Positions 7,301-14,566 of a DNA stretch of 54,670 nucleotides are shown here, piece by piece (position 1 is the stretch's first letter; each line of letters begins with the position of its first letter). The notes beneath the pieces were generated by a model. The model was not told the DNA's origin. It saw only the letters and a program-made list of their open reading frames with translations, and searched no databases. This DNA is from a virus, in IMG/VR virus record IMGVR_UViG_3300046538_000300, positions 1 through 54,670 of that record; one strand, written 5' to 3'. The translations under genes and the position numbers were made by a program.

Positions 7301-10300
7301 CCGGTGATCGCCGTGCCTTGGCTGCTGAGGGTTCCCTCCGCGGTCGTGACCCGGGTCGTCAGGCTCTGGACAGCAGTGGACGACGCTTTGCCATCCAGCG
7401 AGGTTTGCAGGCCGGTGATCTGGTTCGCCTGCGCGGTGTTCACGCCCTCGATGCTGGTGATCTTGGTTTCAGCGGTGGTGACGCGCGCGGCTAGGCCGTT
7501 CGCTGTCTGCACCGCCTGGCCAACGTTCAGCCAGTAGGTGGCGTTCGGCGGTGCCGTGTTTTTCGGTACGTTCTGGGTCGCCTGATAGATGATCCCGTCA
7601 GCGCCGAGCACGCCCTGCCCGGCCGTGTATGTCTGGTCGGCCTTGTAAGGCATCGAGTCAGCCAGATCCGCAATCTGATCGATCTGTGCTTGAAGCTCGT
7701 TCTGCACTTCGGTCACGGTGTTGCTGACGCCGGTGATCTGGTCGCCCAGGTCGGTCCTTACCTGGTCAAGGCGTTCATTAACCGAACCCGGGCCGTCACC
7801 GCCGATCTTGCCGATCTCCGACAGCAACTCCTGACCCAGTTGGCTTTCGGTGATCTCGCCGACCAGATAGTCGAGGATGTCATCAGCATCGGAGCTCGCC
7901 TGACCGTTTACGAAGCCGGGAGCGGTCGGGAACCATGGGCCGACGTTACCGGTGCGGTCGACGAGGCGCGCCCAGAAGAAAAACGATTGCCCTGCCTTCA
8001 GACCCTGCATGGTGTAGTCGGATTGCGGGTAGGCCAGATCCGCAAGCTTGGTCGCGCTATCCAGCTGAGGCGCTTCGCTGTACCAGAGTTCGGTCCGCTG
8101 AGTGTCCTCGGCTCCGGCTGGAAAAGTCCATTTCAGGCCGATGCCGAAGATCAGGCTTTCAGTGGTCAAGGAAGTGACCGCAGGCGGCAATCCTTCCTTG
8201 CCGTTCAGCTGTGTCAGGTTCGACGAGCGCCAGGTCGACGAAATGTCATAGGCGCTGACGGCGCGTACACGGGCCAAATAGCCGCCCGAGTAAATACCGG
8301 TGATGTCGACACTGGTGCTACCGGTGCGCTGTACCTTGATCCAGTTACCGTTGTCCTTGCGCCATTCGACGTCGTACCCGACAGCGCCGTTTACGGCAGG
8401 CCAGGTGATCGTCATCGTGGTGACGGCGATGCCCTGGTCAATCGCAGATGTTGCGGACAGCGTAACGCTGCCCGGGGCTGGAACGACAGTGATCGGGATA
8501 ACGCTGATCGGCCGCTCCTCCAGCTTCGCGCCGGTATCGATGAAAGCGAACTTGCCGGGCTCGAATTGCAGTGCCGCGAACTCGTAATCACCTTCGGTCG
8601 TCCGCTTTCTGCTCAGGACGCGGTACAGCGGTATTGCGAGGTCATCGGCGTCCAACGCCCATTGCAGCTGCGGCGCCGGCGTTTCGCTGTAAGCGGTGGT
8701 CAGCGTCACCGCGCGACCGGCAACAGACTGAACCGTGCGGCCTTCAGCCTTTCCGCTCGGCAGGTTGATGATGAGACGATCCCCAGCCTTGGCCAGGGTA
8801 TCTCGGTCCAGCGTCACGACGCGTCCGGCGGCGGCAGAAATACGCCCGCCAATTTCGCGACCTGCCAGCAGCGAGTCAGCGATCGGGATGATGTAGCCAG
8901 GCAGAGGGATTTCGCCCTCCATACCGGTCTTGAACGTAACGGTCCGGTCCTGGTTGTTGCTCATCACCGCCCATTTACCACGGCGCTGCGCTTCAGACGC
9001 ACGGGTGCAGCCGATCGCGCTGATCTCGACAGGCTTGTCACCAAAGCGACGTTGCAGCTCAGGATCGGCGAAAGCAGTGACGTCGGTGTCGTAGTTGTTC
9101 GCCGGGTTGTCGTAGCTAACGATAGCCCGGGTGTACCGGGTCTTCGTCGATGCACTGCCGTACGAGAACTTGCCATCGATCACGTTCGCGCGGGTGAAAA
9201 CGTAGTCGATGTCCTGCGCACGCGGCATGTCGGCTTGCATCACGATCTGGCCTTCGGCCCAGTACGTCATACCCCGATAAATGGCAGCGATATCCCGCAG
9301 CAGCGTCCATGCTTCGGCCTTGCCTTGAAGATTCATGTCGCAGAGGAATCGCGGCTCCTGTCCACCGACACCATCCGGCACCAACTGGTCGCAATACTGT
9401 GCGATCCGGTAAAGCTCCCACTTGTCGACCATAAACGGCTTGATGCGCTTGCCAAGGCCGAAACGATCTACCGTACAGATCCCGAATGTCGCCCACGCGG
9501 GATTGTTGGTCCACGCCGACTTGAAGGTGCCATCCCACACGCCTGAATAGCTGCGCGCGACAGGGTCATAGTTGCTCGGAACCTGCCATTTGCGCCCGTT
9601 GCAGTCCACCGTCACGGCCGGAATATTGGTGAACTGCTCGGCGTCGAACTCGATATAGAGCAGCGCGGTGTTCGGGTAGCGCAGTTTCGCGTCGATCACC
9701 TCTGTGTAACCGGCGACCAACATGGTGTCAGCGATCTTGTTGGTGTTCTGGTTGGGCGTGATGCGGCGAATGCGGATCTGCCAGCCTGATGTGGCCGCTG
9801 GCAAATCGATGCGGCGCGACCGCTCATAGCGAGTGGTGGTCTTGCCGTCCACGGCTTCATCGAGCACCTGCTGATATGAGCCGCCGTCGGTCGCGACATC
9901 TACCGCGTACTCGATGCGATAGCCACCGACGTTGCCGTTTTCATCCTGCTGCTGGAGGGCGGGCCAGGCGAAACGCAGGCGCACGGCAGAAAGCTGGGTA
10001 TTGGTCAGCGAGCGGACCCACGCTGTGTCACTGCGCAGCTCGACGTTTACGGTCGTTTCGTTTTCGACCGATGGGATGCCCGGGATGTAAGTCTGATCGA
10101 CCGCGCCGGTACGCCACTCCCACTTCACGTTGGGGAAATTGACGTTGCCGCTCGCATCGTTGATCGGCGTGTTGTCCAGATAGATGTTTGCAGCCGTCGG
10201 CACGCCGTCGAACTCGCCCTCACCCACCGCGATCAGGATCTTGGCCAGGTTTGTGGAGCGCAGGCTGTCAGCAGCCTCGATGGGAGTCTTGGGGCTGCTG

Positions 10301-10347
10301 CTGCCGCCCTTGGCGCCGGTGATGTCGATTCGTTCAGCTGCGCCCAT
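4351..10347 (-). CDS. J: Tail tip / central fibre protein J (host specificity)
   Basis: The largest gene here, 1,998 residues from ATG at 10347 (GGAG upstream). The N-terminal 600 residues match the gpJ-type tail-hub architecture, then fibronectin-like beta modules, then a long series of TTRVTTAEG-like coiled-coil heptads. Two similar beta-rich modules begin with NLIFNPSFD (about residue 1150) and NLLPNSSFD (about 1374). A third different one contains TWNFDSTVDGW (about 1654). These look like carbohydrate-binding jelly rolls. The C-terminus (QTGWAISKTGYFEMNGATPG) is the usual J tail. It should contact the receptor and trigger DNA ejection. A terminator-like hairpin sits between I and J. Confidence 0.92.
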   Translation of the reverse strand: MGAAERIDITGAKGGSSSPKTPIEAADSLRSTNLAKILIAVGEGEFDGVPTAANIYLDNTPINDASGNVNFPNVKWEWRTGAVDQTYIPGIPSVENETTVNVELRSDTAWVRSLTNTQLSAVRLRFAWPALQQQDENGNVGGYRIEYAVDVATDGGSYQQVLDEAVDGKTTTRYERSRRIDLPAATSGWQIRIRRITPNQNTNKIADTMLVAGYTEVIDAKLRYPNTALLYIEFDAEQFTNIPAVTVDCNGRKWQVPSNYDPVARSYSGVWDGTFKSAWTNNPAWATFGICTVDRFGLGKRIKPFMVDKWELYRIAQYCDQLVPDGVGGQEPRFLCDMNLQGKAEAWTLLRDIAAIYRGMTYWAEGQIVMQADMPRAQDIDYVFTRANVIDGKFSYGSASTKTRYTRAIVSYDNPANNYDTDVTAFADPELQRRFGDKPVEISAIGCTRASEAQRRGKWAVMSNNQDRTVTFKTGMEGEIPLPGYIIPIADSLLAGREIGGRISAAAGRVVTLDRDTLAKAGDRLIINLPSGKAEGRTVQSVAGRAVTLTTAYSETPAPQLQWALDADDLAIPLYRVLSRKRTTEGDYEFAALQFEPGKFAFIDTGAKLEERPISVIPITVVPAPGSVTLSATSAIDQGIAVTTMTITWPAVNGAVGYDVEWRKDNGNWIKVQRTGSTSVDITGIYSGGYLARVRAVSAYDISSTWRSSNLTQLNGKEGLPPAVTSLTTESLIFGIGLKWTFPAGAEDTQRTELWYSEAPQLDSATKLADLAYPQSDYTMQGLKAGQSFFFWARLVDRTGNVGPWFPTAPGFVNGQASSDADDILDYLVGEITESQLGQELLSEIGKIGGDGPGSVNERLDQVRTDLGDQITGVSNTVTEVQNELQAQIDQIADLADSMPYKADQTYTAGQGVLGADGIIYQATQNVPKNTAPPNATYWLNVGQAVQTANGLAARVTTAETKITSIEGVNTAQANQITGLQTSLDGKASSTAVQSLTTRVTTAEGTLSSQGTAITGLNSSLTTTNQNVTAAQNAANAANTLAGGKGKVIVQSAAPAAADQLAQNLWIDITGNANTPKRWTGSAWAAVTDKAASDAAAAAASALAQVATKAEAATVQALSNTVTQQGTDLTAAGNAITNITSNLSSVGGENLIFNPSFDRVTSPATTADGWLISSTAGVTATPSLVASALDPAGLAQRIDISGLSNSPATLYTDLTPIATKAVSVSEGQVMTYSAYVRGTAGLAVVLLIQARNSGNTGIATVTGNLVVLTGSWQRVTLTSTALPAATTKAQLYFRVRASAQTAGFVEVDRAQAEISTVATGWKDNGQVSAADISTQAAATTALTARVTQTETGLTSVSGQLTQLNNSVGSMGGDNLLPNSSFDQLTADGTRPAWWRSDASTAGTNVVTQVDSPLALSAKAVRCAVATLANGGYMGLTFQIADGDRPKVTAGQSYTMSVYARLSSASARFAMYVQWINDAGTVISTSQLAETAVGTAFTRLSFTATAPAGAVRAQVFPARCINRSGATADMWVELDNVQLQEGSTLTAYSASVQATATQTAATSAAVDSLTSSVTQLGTTLTSVAARTTTLENAVNSTADGLATKASAAALQTLTNRVTSAEGVNTAQASSITDLQTSVGTIQGALGASGLDPAENATWNFDSTVDGWAAANASITTNAGYVTVTATTADPQLTRSAISVQGALYPIIRAKITRRAGAVGDWDGQLFYVTSGHGFSGSYRKVAANPNLAVGSSAVVEWDMSALTNGGTDWLSNTITSLRIDLGSTVGGSFDIDWIVVGRVGPAASSRALQSLTSTVTTQGATQTSQSQQITSLQSTVGGNTAQLQQQATTIADSAHQIAASYSVRLALSSGGQYYAAGFGLGLDNSSGALQSSFVVSADRFAVLNTVAGNVLTAPFAVVNGQTFISDAFIQDGSITNAKIGEVIQSNNWVQGQTGWAISKTGYFEMNGATPGAGRIVITGSGVKVYDQNGTLRVQLGNLG

Positions 10348-10363
10348 GCTTTTCTCCAGGCAT

Positions 10364-10385
10364 AAAAAAACCGCCAATTGGCGGT
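10364..10385 (-). terminator. Terminator-like palindrome before J
   Basis: ACCGCCAATTGGCGGT is a perfect 16-bp palindrome. On the minus strand it is followed by seven T residues. It lies between I and J, immediately before the J ribosome site, in the same layout (hairpin, T7, CCTGGAGAAAA) as the endolysin leader. The loop would be very short, so termination may be inefficient. Confidence 0.6.
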
Positions 10386-10404
10386 CGGGTCTTCCTGTTC
10401 AGGA

Positions 10405-11001
10405 TCAGGTTTTGTCTTCGGCGTAGATCGAGGCGCTGATGATTGCCCCGCCCCAGCGCCGGCGGCCGATGCAGATAGGGACAGGGTTTCCGCTTGCAGT
10501 TGTGTTTCTGGCGCTGCCAAAGGCGTAACTGGGCATGTTTTCAGGTGCGGCGCTTTGTTTCAGGCCGGAGGCCTGTGGGCTGAGCATTTGGATGACGCCG
10601 CCGAGGACCAACGATGCGCCAAGCGACTGCCCCCAGCCCTGCATGCCTGGTACAAAGAAAGATGCCACAAAGATCACGGCGCCGATGATCGTCTGCAGGA
10701 TACCTGCTCGCTTACTGCCGGAGACTACGGGGACGATCCTGACCTCCCTTGTGCCCCCAAGATCAAAGCCGTCAGCTCTTTCATTCTTACGATTGCGGAA
10801 GATCGCAAAACGCATGCCGAGCCGGTCTAGCTTTTTGATCTCGTCGTCGAAGCCTTCCAAGGTTGCCTTCAGAGCCTTGAATACTTCCCAAACCTGACCC
10901 GAATCTATCTGTCGTCTGTGCGTCCGGCCAAACCGCTTTGCGAGAGAGCCAGACAACAGGATAGTCGTCAGGGGACTGTAACTTGCCGCACTCGCTGACA
11001 T
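10405..11001 (-). CDS. I: Tail assembly protein I
   Basis: This 198-residue protein matches lambda gpI in size, order and pattern: a polar N-terminal domain containing GSLAKRFGRTHRR, then a hydrophobic glycine-rich segment (about residues 100-145, containing IIGAVIFVASFFVPG), then a C-terminal part with PVPICIGRRRWGG. gpI acts with K, L and J in building the tail tip. It is separated from K by 1.7 kb of cargo, although K-I-J are contiguous in lambda. A GAGGGC ribosome site and a bidirectional terminator lie just upstream. Confidence 0.85.
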   Translation of the reverse strand: MSASAASYSPLTTILLSGSLAKRFGRTHRRQIDSGQVWEVFKALKATLEGFDDEIKKLDRLGMRFAIFRNRKNERADGFDLGGTREVRIVPVVSGSKRAGILQTIIGAVIFVASFFVPGMQGWGQSLGASLVLGGVIQMLSPQASGLKQSAAPENMPSYAFGSARNTTASGNPVPICIGRRRWGGAIISASIYAEDKT

Positions 11002-11015
11002 TTCTTGCCCTCAAT

Positions 11016-11044
11016 AAAAAGCCACCCGAAGGTGGCCCGTTTTT
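11016..11044. terminator. Bidirectional terminator closing the K-I cargo
   Basis: GCCACC and GGTGGC form a 6-bp stem around CGAA; on the minus strand the loop is the very stable TTCG. A5 on the left gives a T-tract for minus transcripts, and T5 at 11040-11044 gives one for plus transcripts. It lies 3 bases after the lipoprotein gene and just before gene I. Confidence 0.8.
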
Positions 11045-11046
11045 GG

Positions 11047-11391
11047 TCAGAGGCAGTCTTTCACAGCCGCCTCGATAGCTGATCGTCCGACGCCAGGCAT
11101 CCAAGCTAAACGTTGGTAGAACGTCACCTGGCTGCCAGAAGCGGTTTTCTTCACTTCCAGCAGCTCGTCCGTCAGTTGCATCGCGCCGATGACTAAACGA
11201 TATCCATCGGCGGTCTCGGACATTACGGCCTCAGATCGGGCATCCTGCCATCGTGGAAACACGCAGGTTGCATACTGCTTGGGAGTCTTCTTCGTGGTTG
11301 CGCTGGTTGTCGGTGTATTGCTTTTCAAATCACTTGGCGAAACACACCCAGCCAGCAGGGCAACAGCCAGCGCCCCGATAAAAATTCGCAT
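11047..11391 (-). CDS. Lipoprotein in the tail operon (cargo)
   Basis: A 114-residue lipoprotein: MRIFIGALAVALLAGCVSPS is a short signal peptide with lipobox LAGC, followed by a Ser/Thr-rich linker and a small soluble domain with two further cysteines (QYATCVFPRW and the terminal KDCL). It lies between the HEPN-like gene and gene I and ends at a bidirectional terminator. Small phage lipoproteins can alter the lysogen surface or block superinfecting phage; that role is inferred from location only. Confidence 0.75.
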   Translation of the reverse strand: MRIFIGALAVALLAGCVSPSDLKSNTPTTSATTKKTPKQYATCVFPRWQDARSEAVMSETADGYRLVIGAMQLTDELLEVKKTASGSQVTFYQRLAWMPGVGRSAIEAAVKDCL

Positions 11392-11454
11392 GATGATCCC
11401 TCAATGAGAAAGGGCCGAGGGTAGCACTGCTTATCCCAGCAACAAAACGCGCTG

Positions 11455-11847
11455 TTATCGTTCAGCGTTTGCCTCGGTAGAGGCTCCGATTCTATTCAAG
11501 TCTGCAATTAGTCGCGTGGCTTCCAGAAGGCTGAGCGCCGCCTCCCCGGGTAAAACTTGTTCGCTCAGCTGATAATCTGCCATTGCTCTCAACCTTTTAC
11601 GGTCTCTCAATCGGCGGGCGATCTTTCGAAGCCCTGGACCTAACCCCTCATATCTTGAGATCAAGCGCTCATGCACGCCAACATCTGTTCGCTTGGATTC
11701 GGGCAGCCGCAGACGCTGTGCAGTCTGGCTTGCAGAGTGATAAACACTGTAGTAGCCACGACTAATAGAGGACCGAAAATCAATTTCGTCTTGAGATTCG
11801 CACAGCCTCTTGCTCTGGGAAAGAAAGTCTTCACACGACACCGACAA
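11455..11847 (-). CDS. HEPN-like protein, cargo between K and I
   Basis: The 130-residue helical protein has the pattern of the HEPN/UPF0332 superfamily: SISRGYYSVYHSASQ in the first helices and RKRLRAMADYQLSE in the last, matching the family's R..ADY motif. Many HEPN proteins are RNases or toxins, but the canonical R-X4-6-H pair is not evident here. I chose TTG at 11847, 9 bases after GGAGG; GTG at 11841 is an alternative. Either start lies inside the upstream helical-repeat gene, so the two are coupled. The pair plus a lipoprotein interrupts the tail operon, suggesting a defence or toxin-antitoxin module. Confidence 0.75.
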   Translation of the reverse strand: MSVSCEDFLSQSKRLCESQDEIDFRSSISRGYYSVYHSASQTAQRLRLPESKRTDVGVHERLISRYEGLGPGLRKIARRLRDRKRLRAMADYQLSEQVLPGEAALSLLEATRLIADLNRIGASTEANAER

Positions 11848-12622
11848 GGTAGCCTTCCTCCGATATCTGAGTGTCAGATGGTGACCATGGAGTAACCAAG
11901 ATAGACAGCTCGTTATCAATCTCTTCGTCAAATCGCTCGATTAGCATATCCAAAACCATCTCGTTTAGATCGGCGAGTTTACTAGTACCAGCGTTGACCA
12001 AAAAACGGTAGAGAATCCCCTCAGTTTCGCTCGCGAAGAGCTTATAGGAGATTATTGGATGGTTGATATGAGATCGGATCAATGTACATGCTGCATCCAA
12101 TCTTCGGGTTATCTCGAAATCACTTATACCAAGTCGTCCGATAACTTTTTTTGCTTCAAGCGCCTCGCGCTGGAAGTCACTGTCCAAAGATTCTTCGGCC
12201 ATAAAATCCCCCAGCATCCCTACTTGAGCTTGATGAGCGCGTAATAGTGGAATGGTTTGAGGCAATACGCTGGAGCTAATATTCTCCACTAGCAGCCGGG
12301 CATCAATGATGCGCCCGTTTAGCAACGCAAGGTACGCGGTAGTGAAACTCACGGCGAATTTATCCATGCCAAGACCTCTTGAACTCTCCATGTACGAAAC
12401 AGCCTCAGTATAGCGTCCCTGAGTTCCAACTAAACATGCTAGCTCATGATAAACAGCAGCCTGCTGGGCCTGACTCAATGTTGGAGATTTCAACATCTTC
12501 CGGAAACGCCTCTTCAGACGCTCAATGGAGACTTCATCCAACGCGCAGGTTTGTGAAAGCCTATTTTTTATAGCCTGTCGCTGTGCGAACAGATCCGCTA
12601 TCTCTGATTTAGGCTGCTGCAT
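11831..12622 (-). CDS. TPR-like helical-repeat partner of the HEPN protein
   Basis: This 263-residue, all-helical protein shows TPR-like repeats in about residues 50-125 (for example AAVYHELACLVGTQGRYTEA and AYLALLNGRIIDARLLVENI). The C-terminal third is acidic. I do not recognise a named family. The 3' end overlaps the HEPN-like gene by up to 17 bases, so the two are expressed together. Base composition is visibly more AT-rich than K upstream. Possible roles are antitoxin, sensor or scaffold for the HEPN partner. The ribosome site at 12622 is weak, and an AT-rich segment just upstream (ATGATAAATT on minus) could hold its own promoter. Confidence 0.7.
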   Translation of the reverse strand: MQQPKSEIADLFAQRQAIKNRLSQTCALDEVSIERLKRRFRKMLKSPTLSQAQQAAVYHELACLVGTQGRYTEAVSYMESSRGLGMDKFAVSFTTAYLALLNGRIIDARLLVENISSSVLPQTIPLLRAHQAQVGMLGDFMAEESLDSDFQREALEAKKVIGRLGISDFEITRRLDAACTLIRSHINHPIISYKLFASETEGILYRFLVNAGTSKLADLNEMVLDMLIERFDEEIDNELSILVTPWSPSDTQISEEGYLVGVV

Positions 12623-12708
12623 CCCGGCTGTCCCGATCCCATTTCGCAGAAATTTATCATGAGGAGGTAAGGGATTGCACTAACGGATGGCCCTCAGACG
12701 CGCCGCCA

Positions 12709-13464
12709 TTATTTCGCGTCTTTGTGCCTGAGGATCAGGCGTGTTCTGTCATGCCAGGGGCCACCGAAAACGATGATCTCTGACGGTTTACCGTACATGT
12801 GGTGAAGCAAGAATGGCCCAGCGCCGTGAACTGCCGATGACTCGCCGGGCAGCGCCGGAGCGGCGCCGAGATAGATCCCCGCGTGGTTAGGATGTTTGGT
12901 GCGCCCCACTTCCATCACGATCATGTCGCCGCGCTGCGGTGTGCCAACACGCTGAAACCCGGCGGCCTCGTAGGCCTGCTCGTACAGGCTTGGGCCATCG
13001 GCCTGCTCCCACCAACCGTCCTCGCGCTTGAAGACCTCAAACTCCAGCCCCCATTCACGCTTGTACCAGTCTGCGCAGACCTGCCAGCAATCCCAGGCGC
13101 CGTGCACGAACGGTCGACCGAGCAGCGGCGTGTTGCCGGTAGGGACGATGGTGCGCAGATCGCCTTCAGGCCAGCTCAGGATGTGCCACGGCAGCTCAGT
13201 CGCCTCGCACATCGCGAGGTCGCGCGGCGAAGGTCGGCTGGTCGCGTCCGGATGCGAGTGAATTATGCCGATGACTTCGCCCTTGTCTTCAGCCGCTGCA
13301 TATTCCTCCGGCGCGATCCTGAACTCTTCGTTCGGCTCGCTCGCGGTGTTTGCGCAAGGGATGTACTGCTGCTTGCGACCAACGCTGATCAGCAGCCCGC
13401 AGCATTCGCGCGGATACTCGGCGGCAGCGTGCGTCTGCACGGCCTTGAAGATGTGTTTCAGCAT
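12709..13464 (-). CDS. K: Tail assembly protein K (JAMM + NlpC/P60)
   Basis: The 251-residue protein has two domains as in lambda gpK. The N-terminal JAMM/MPN metalloprotease-like domain shows GIIHSHPDATSRPSPRD, the JAMM metal ligands. The C-terminal NlpC/P60-like peptidase domain shows the nucleophile region GAWDCWQVCADWY and the histidine in NHAGIYLG. It assists tail-tip assembly and may cut peptidoglycan at entry. It follows L by two bases. In lambda gene I would follow, but here a cargo block intervenes. Confidence 0.9.
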   Translation of the reverse strand: MLKHIFKAVQTHAAAEYPRECCGLLISVGRKQQYIPCANTASEPNEEFRIAPEEYAAAEDKGEVIGIIHSHPDATSRPSPRDLAMCEATELPWHILSWPEGDLRTIVPTGNTPLLGRPFVHGAWDCWQVCADWYKREWGLEFEVFKREDGWWEQADGPSLYEQAYEAAGFQRVGTPQRGDMIVMEVGRTKHPNHAGIYLGAAPALPGESSAVHGAGPFLLHHMYGKPSEIIVFGGPWHDRTRLILRHKDAK

Positions 13465-13466
13465 GG

Positions 13467-14216
13467 TTAGCTCCGGGCAATCAGGGACACGGCCGGAAAG
13501 CCGCCGAAAGGCAACTCATTGTTGGCACCCCAACGCGGCTCGCAGCCGGTGGTAAGCAGCCCATTGCACTCGTCGAGTTCGGGATTATCGGTGGGATTAC
13601 CGTTCTTATCGAAGTACGGACCCGTGTAGCCGCAGTTCGGCCCGCGATACCCGCCGGTGAGGCACCAGTGGCACAGCGTGGTCATCTGTCTGCCGATTGA
13701 CTCGCCCCCAACATCGCCCGGGCTGGCTAGCTCCCACGAAACGGTTTCGCCGTCTTCGTTGGTCTTTTGATCCAGGTACCAGACCTCGATCGATTCCTGC
13801 GTCGGGTCGGCCTCGGGATTGCCTGCTGGGAAGTTCACAGCATCGATGTAGCGCACCAAGGTGTGCCTCATAGTCAGCTTGAACTCGAGCAGATCCTCGA
13901 AGGCGAGACACAGCGCCGTGATTCGTCCATTGACGTTGCCGACTGACAATGTTGGACGCACCGCTGTCCCGTCGCCATTTGCCTCGATGCCTTCGATCTG
14001 CATCGGCCAGGCGCCGTATTCCTCGCCCTGCCACCAGATCGATTTCGCCGGCAGTTGATCGGCATCATCGCCTGCCGCAATGATCTCGGCCTGGGTATGC
14101 GGGATTGAGTGACCATGGAATCGCAAGACGTCCGCCCCGTAATCGGAACCGTCCAACTCGAAAAGCAGCACCTCGCTGCCAGGCTCAAGAACCTGCAGGT
14201 CATTGATTAACGGCAT
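13467..14216 (-). CDS. L: Minor tail protein L
   Basis: The 249-residue product begins MPLINDLQVLEPGSEVLLFE, typical of gpL. The C-terminal half has clustered cysteines (CHWCLTGGYRGPNCGYTG and further C residues near CNGLLTTGC), consistent with the iron-sulfur cluster of lambda gpL. It lies between M and K in the conserved order and should form part of the tail tip complex. Confidence 0.88.
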   Translation of the reverse strand: MPLINDLQVLEPGSEVLLFELDGSDYGADVLRFHGHSIPHTQAEIIAAGDDADQLPAKSIWWQGEEYGAWPMQIEGIEANGDGTAVRPTLSVGNVNGRITALCLAFEDLLEFKLTMRHTLVRYIDAVNFPAGNPEADPTQESIEVWYLDQKTNEDGETVSWELASPGDVGGESIGRQMTTLCHWCLTGGYRGPNCGYTGPYFDKNGNPTDNPELDECNGLLTTGCEPRWGANNELPFGGFPAVSLIARS

Positions 14217-14225
14217 GGTGGATCC

Positions 14226-14564
14226 TTACGGTAGGAATGCTTGGTCGAACGTTGCGGTGAGCTTGAACTGTCCGCCACCAAGCGGCGTCGGCACTGCTTT
14301 CTCACAGGTGTAGAGGCCGACTTCGCCAAGAGGCGTTGTCCACTTGAACGCTTTGGCTCCGCCATGACGGTCAAGGAATGCCATGATCGCCAAGACTGTC
14401 GCCTTGCTGCCGGTGTAGGTGACGGGGAACGACTGACCCTTGTTATTGGGACCATCGCCAACCCTCTGCGTGTAGCCGTTGCCGAACTGTGATTTCCGGA
14501 CGCGCCAGCTGATATCCGGCGCGTCCCCGAACTGAGTCGGCCAGGTGAACGTTTCAATAGCCAT
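14226..14564 (-). CDS. M: Minor tail protein M
   Basis: A 112-residue protein starting MAIETFTWPTQFGDAPD, with WRVRKSQFGNGYTQRVGDG, a strong match in pattern to phage minor tail protein M (PF05939). It lies directly after the tape measure gene and before L, as in lambda. M helps link the tape measure to the tail tip. Confidence 0.88.
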   Translation of the reverse strand: MAIETFTWPTQFGDAPDISWRVRKSQFGNGYTQRVGDGPNNKGQSFPVTYTGSKATVLAIMAFLDRHGGAKAFKWTTPLGEVGLYTCEKAVPTPLGGGQFKLTATFDQAFLP

Positions 14565-14566
14565 GG

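Noticed and set aside
7690-9546. 618-codon plus-strand frame opposite J
   Set aside because: It is antisense to gpJ, which has clear domain structure. Long antisense frames are expected in GC-rich genes; there is no ribosome site or recognisable content.
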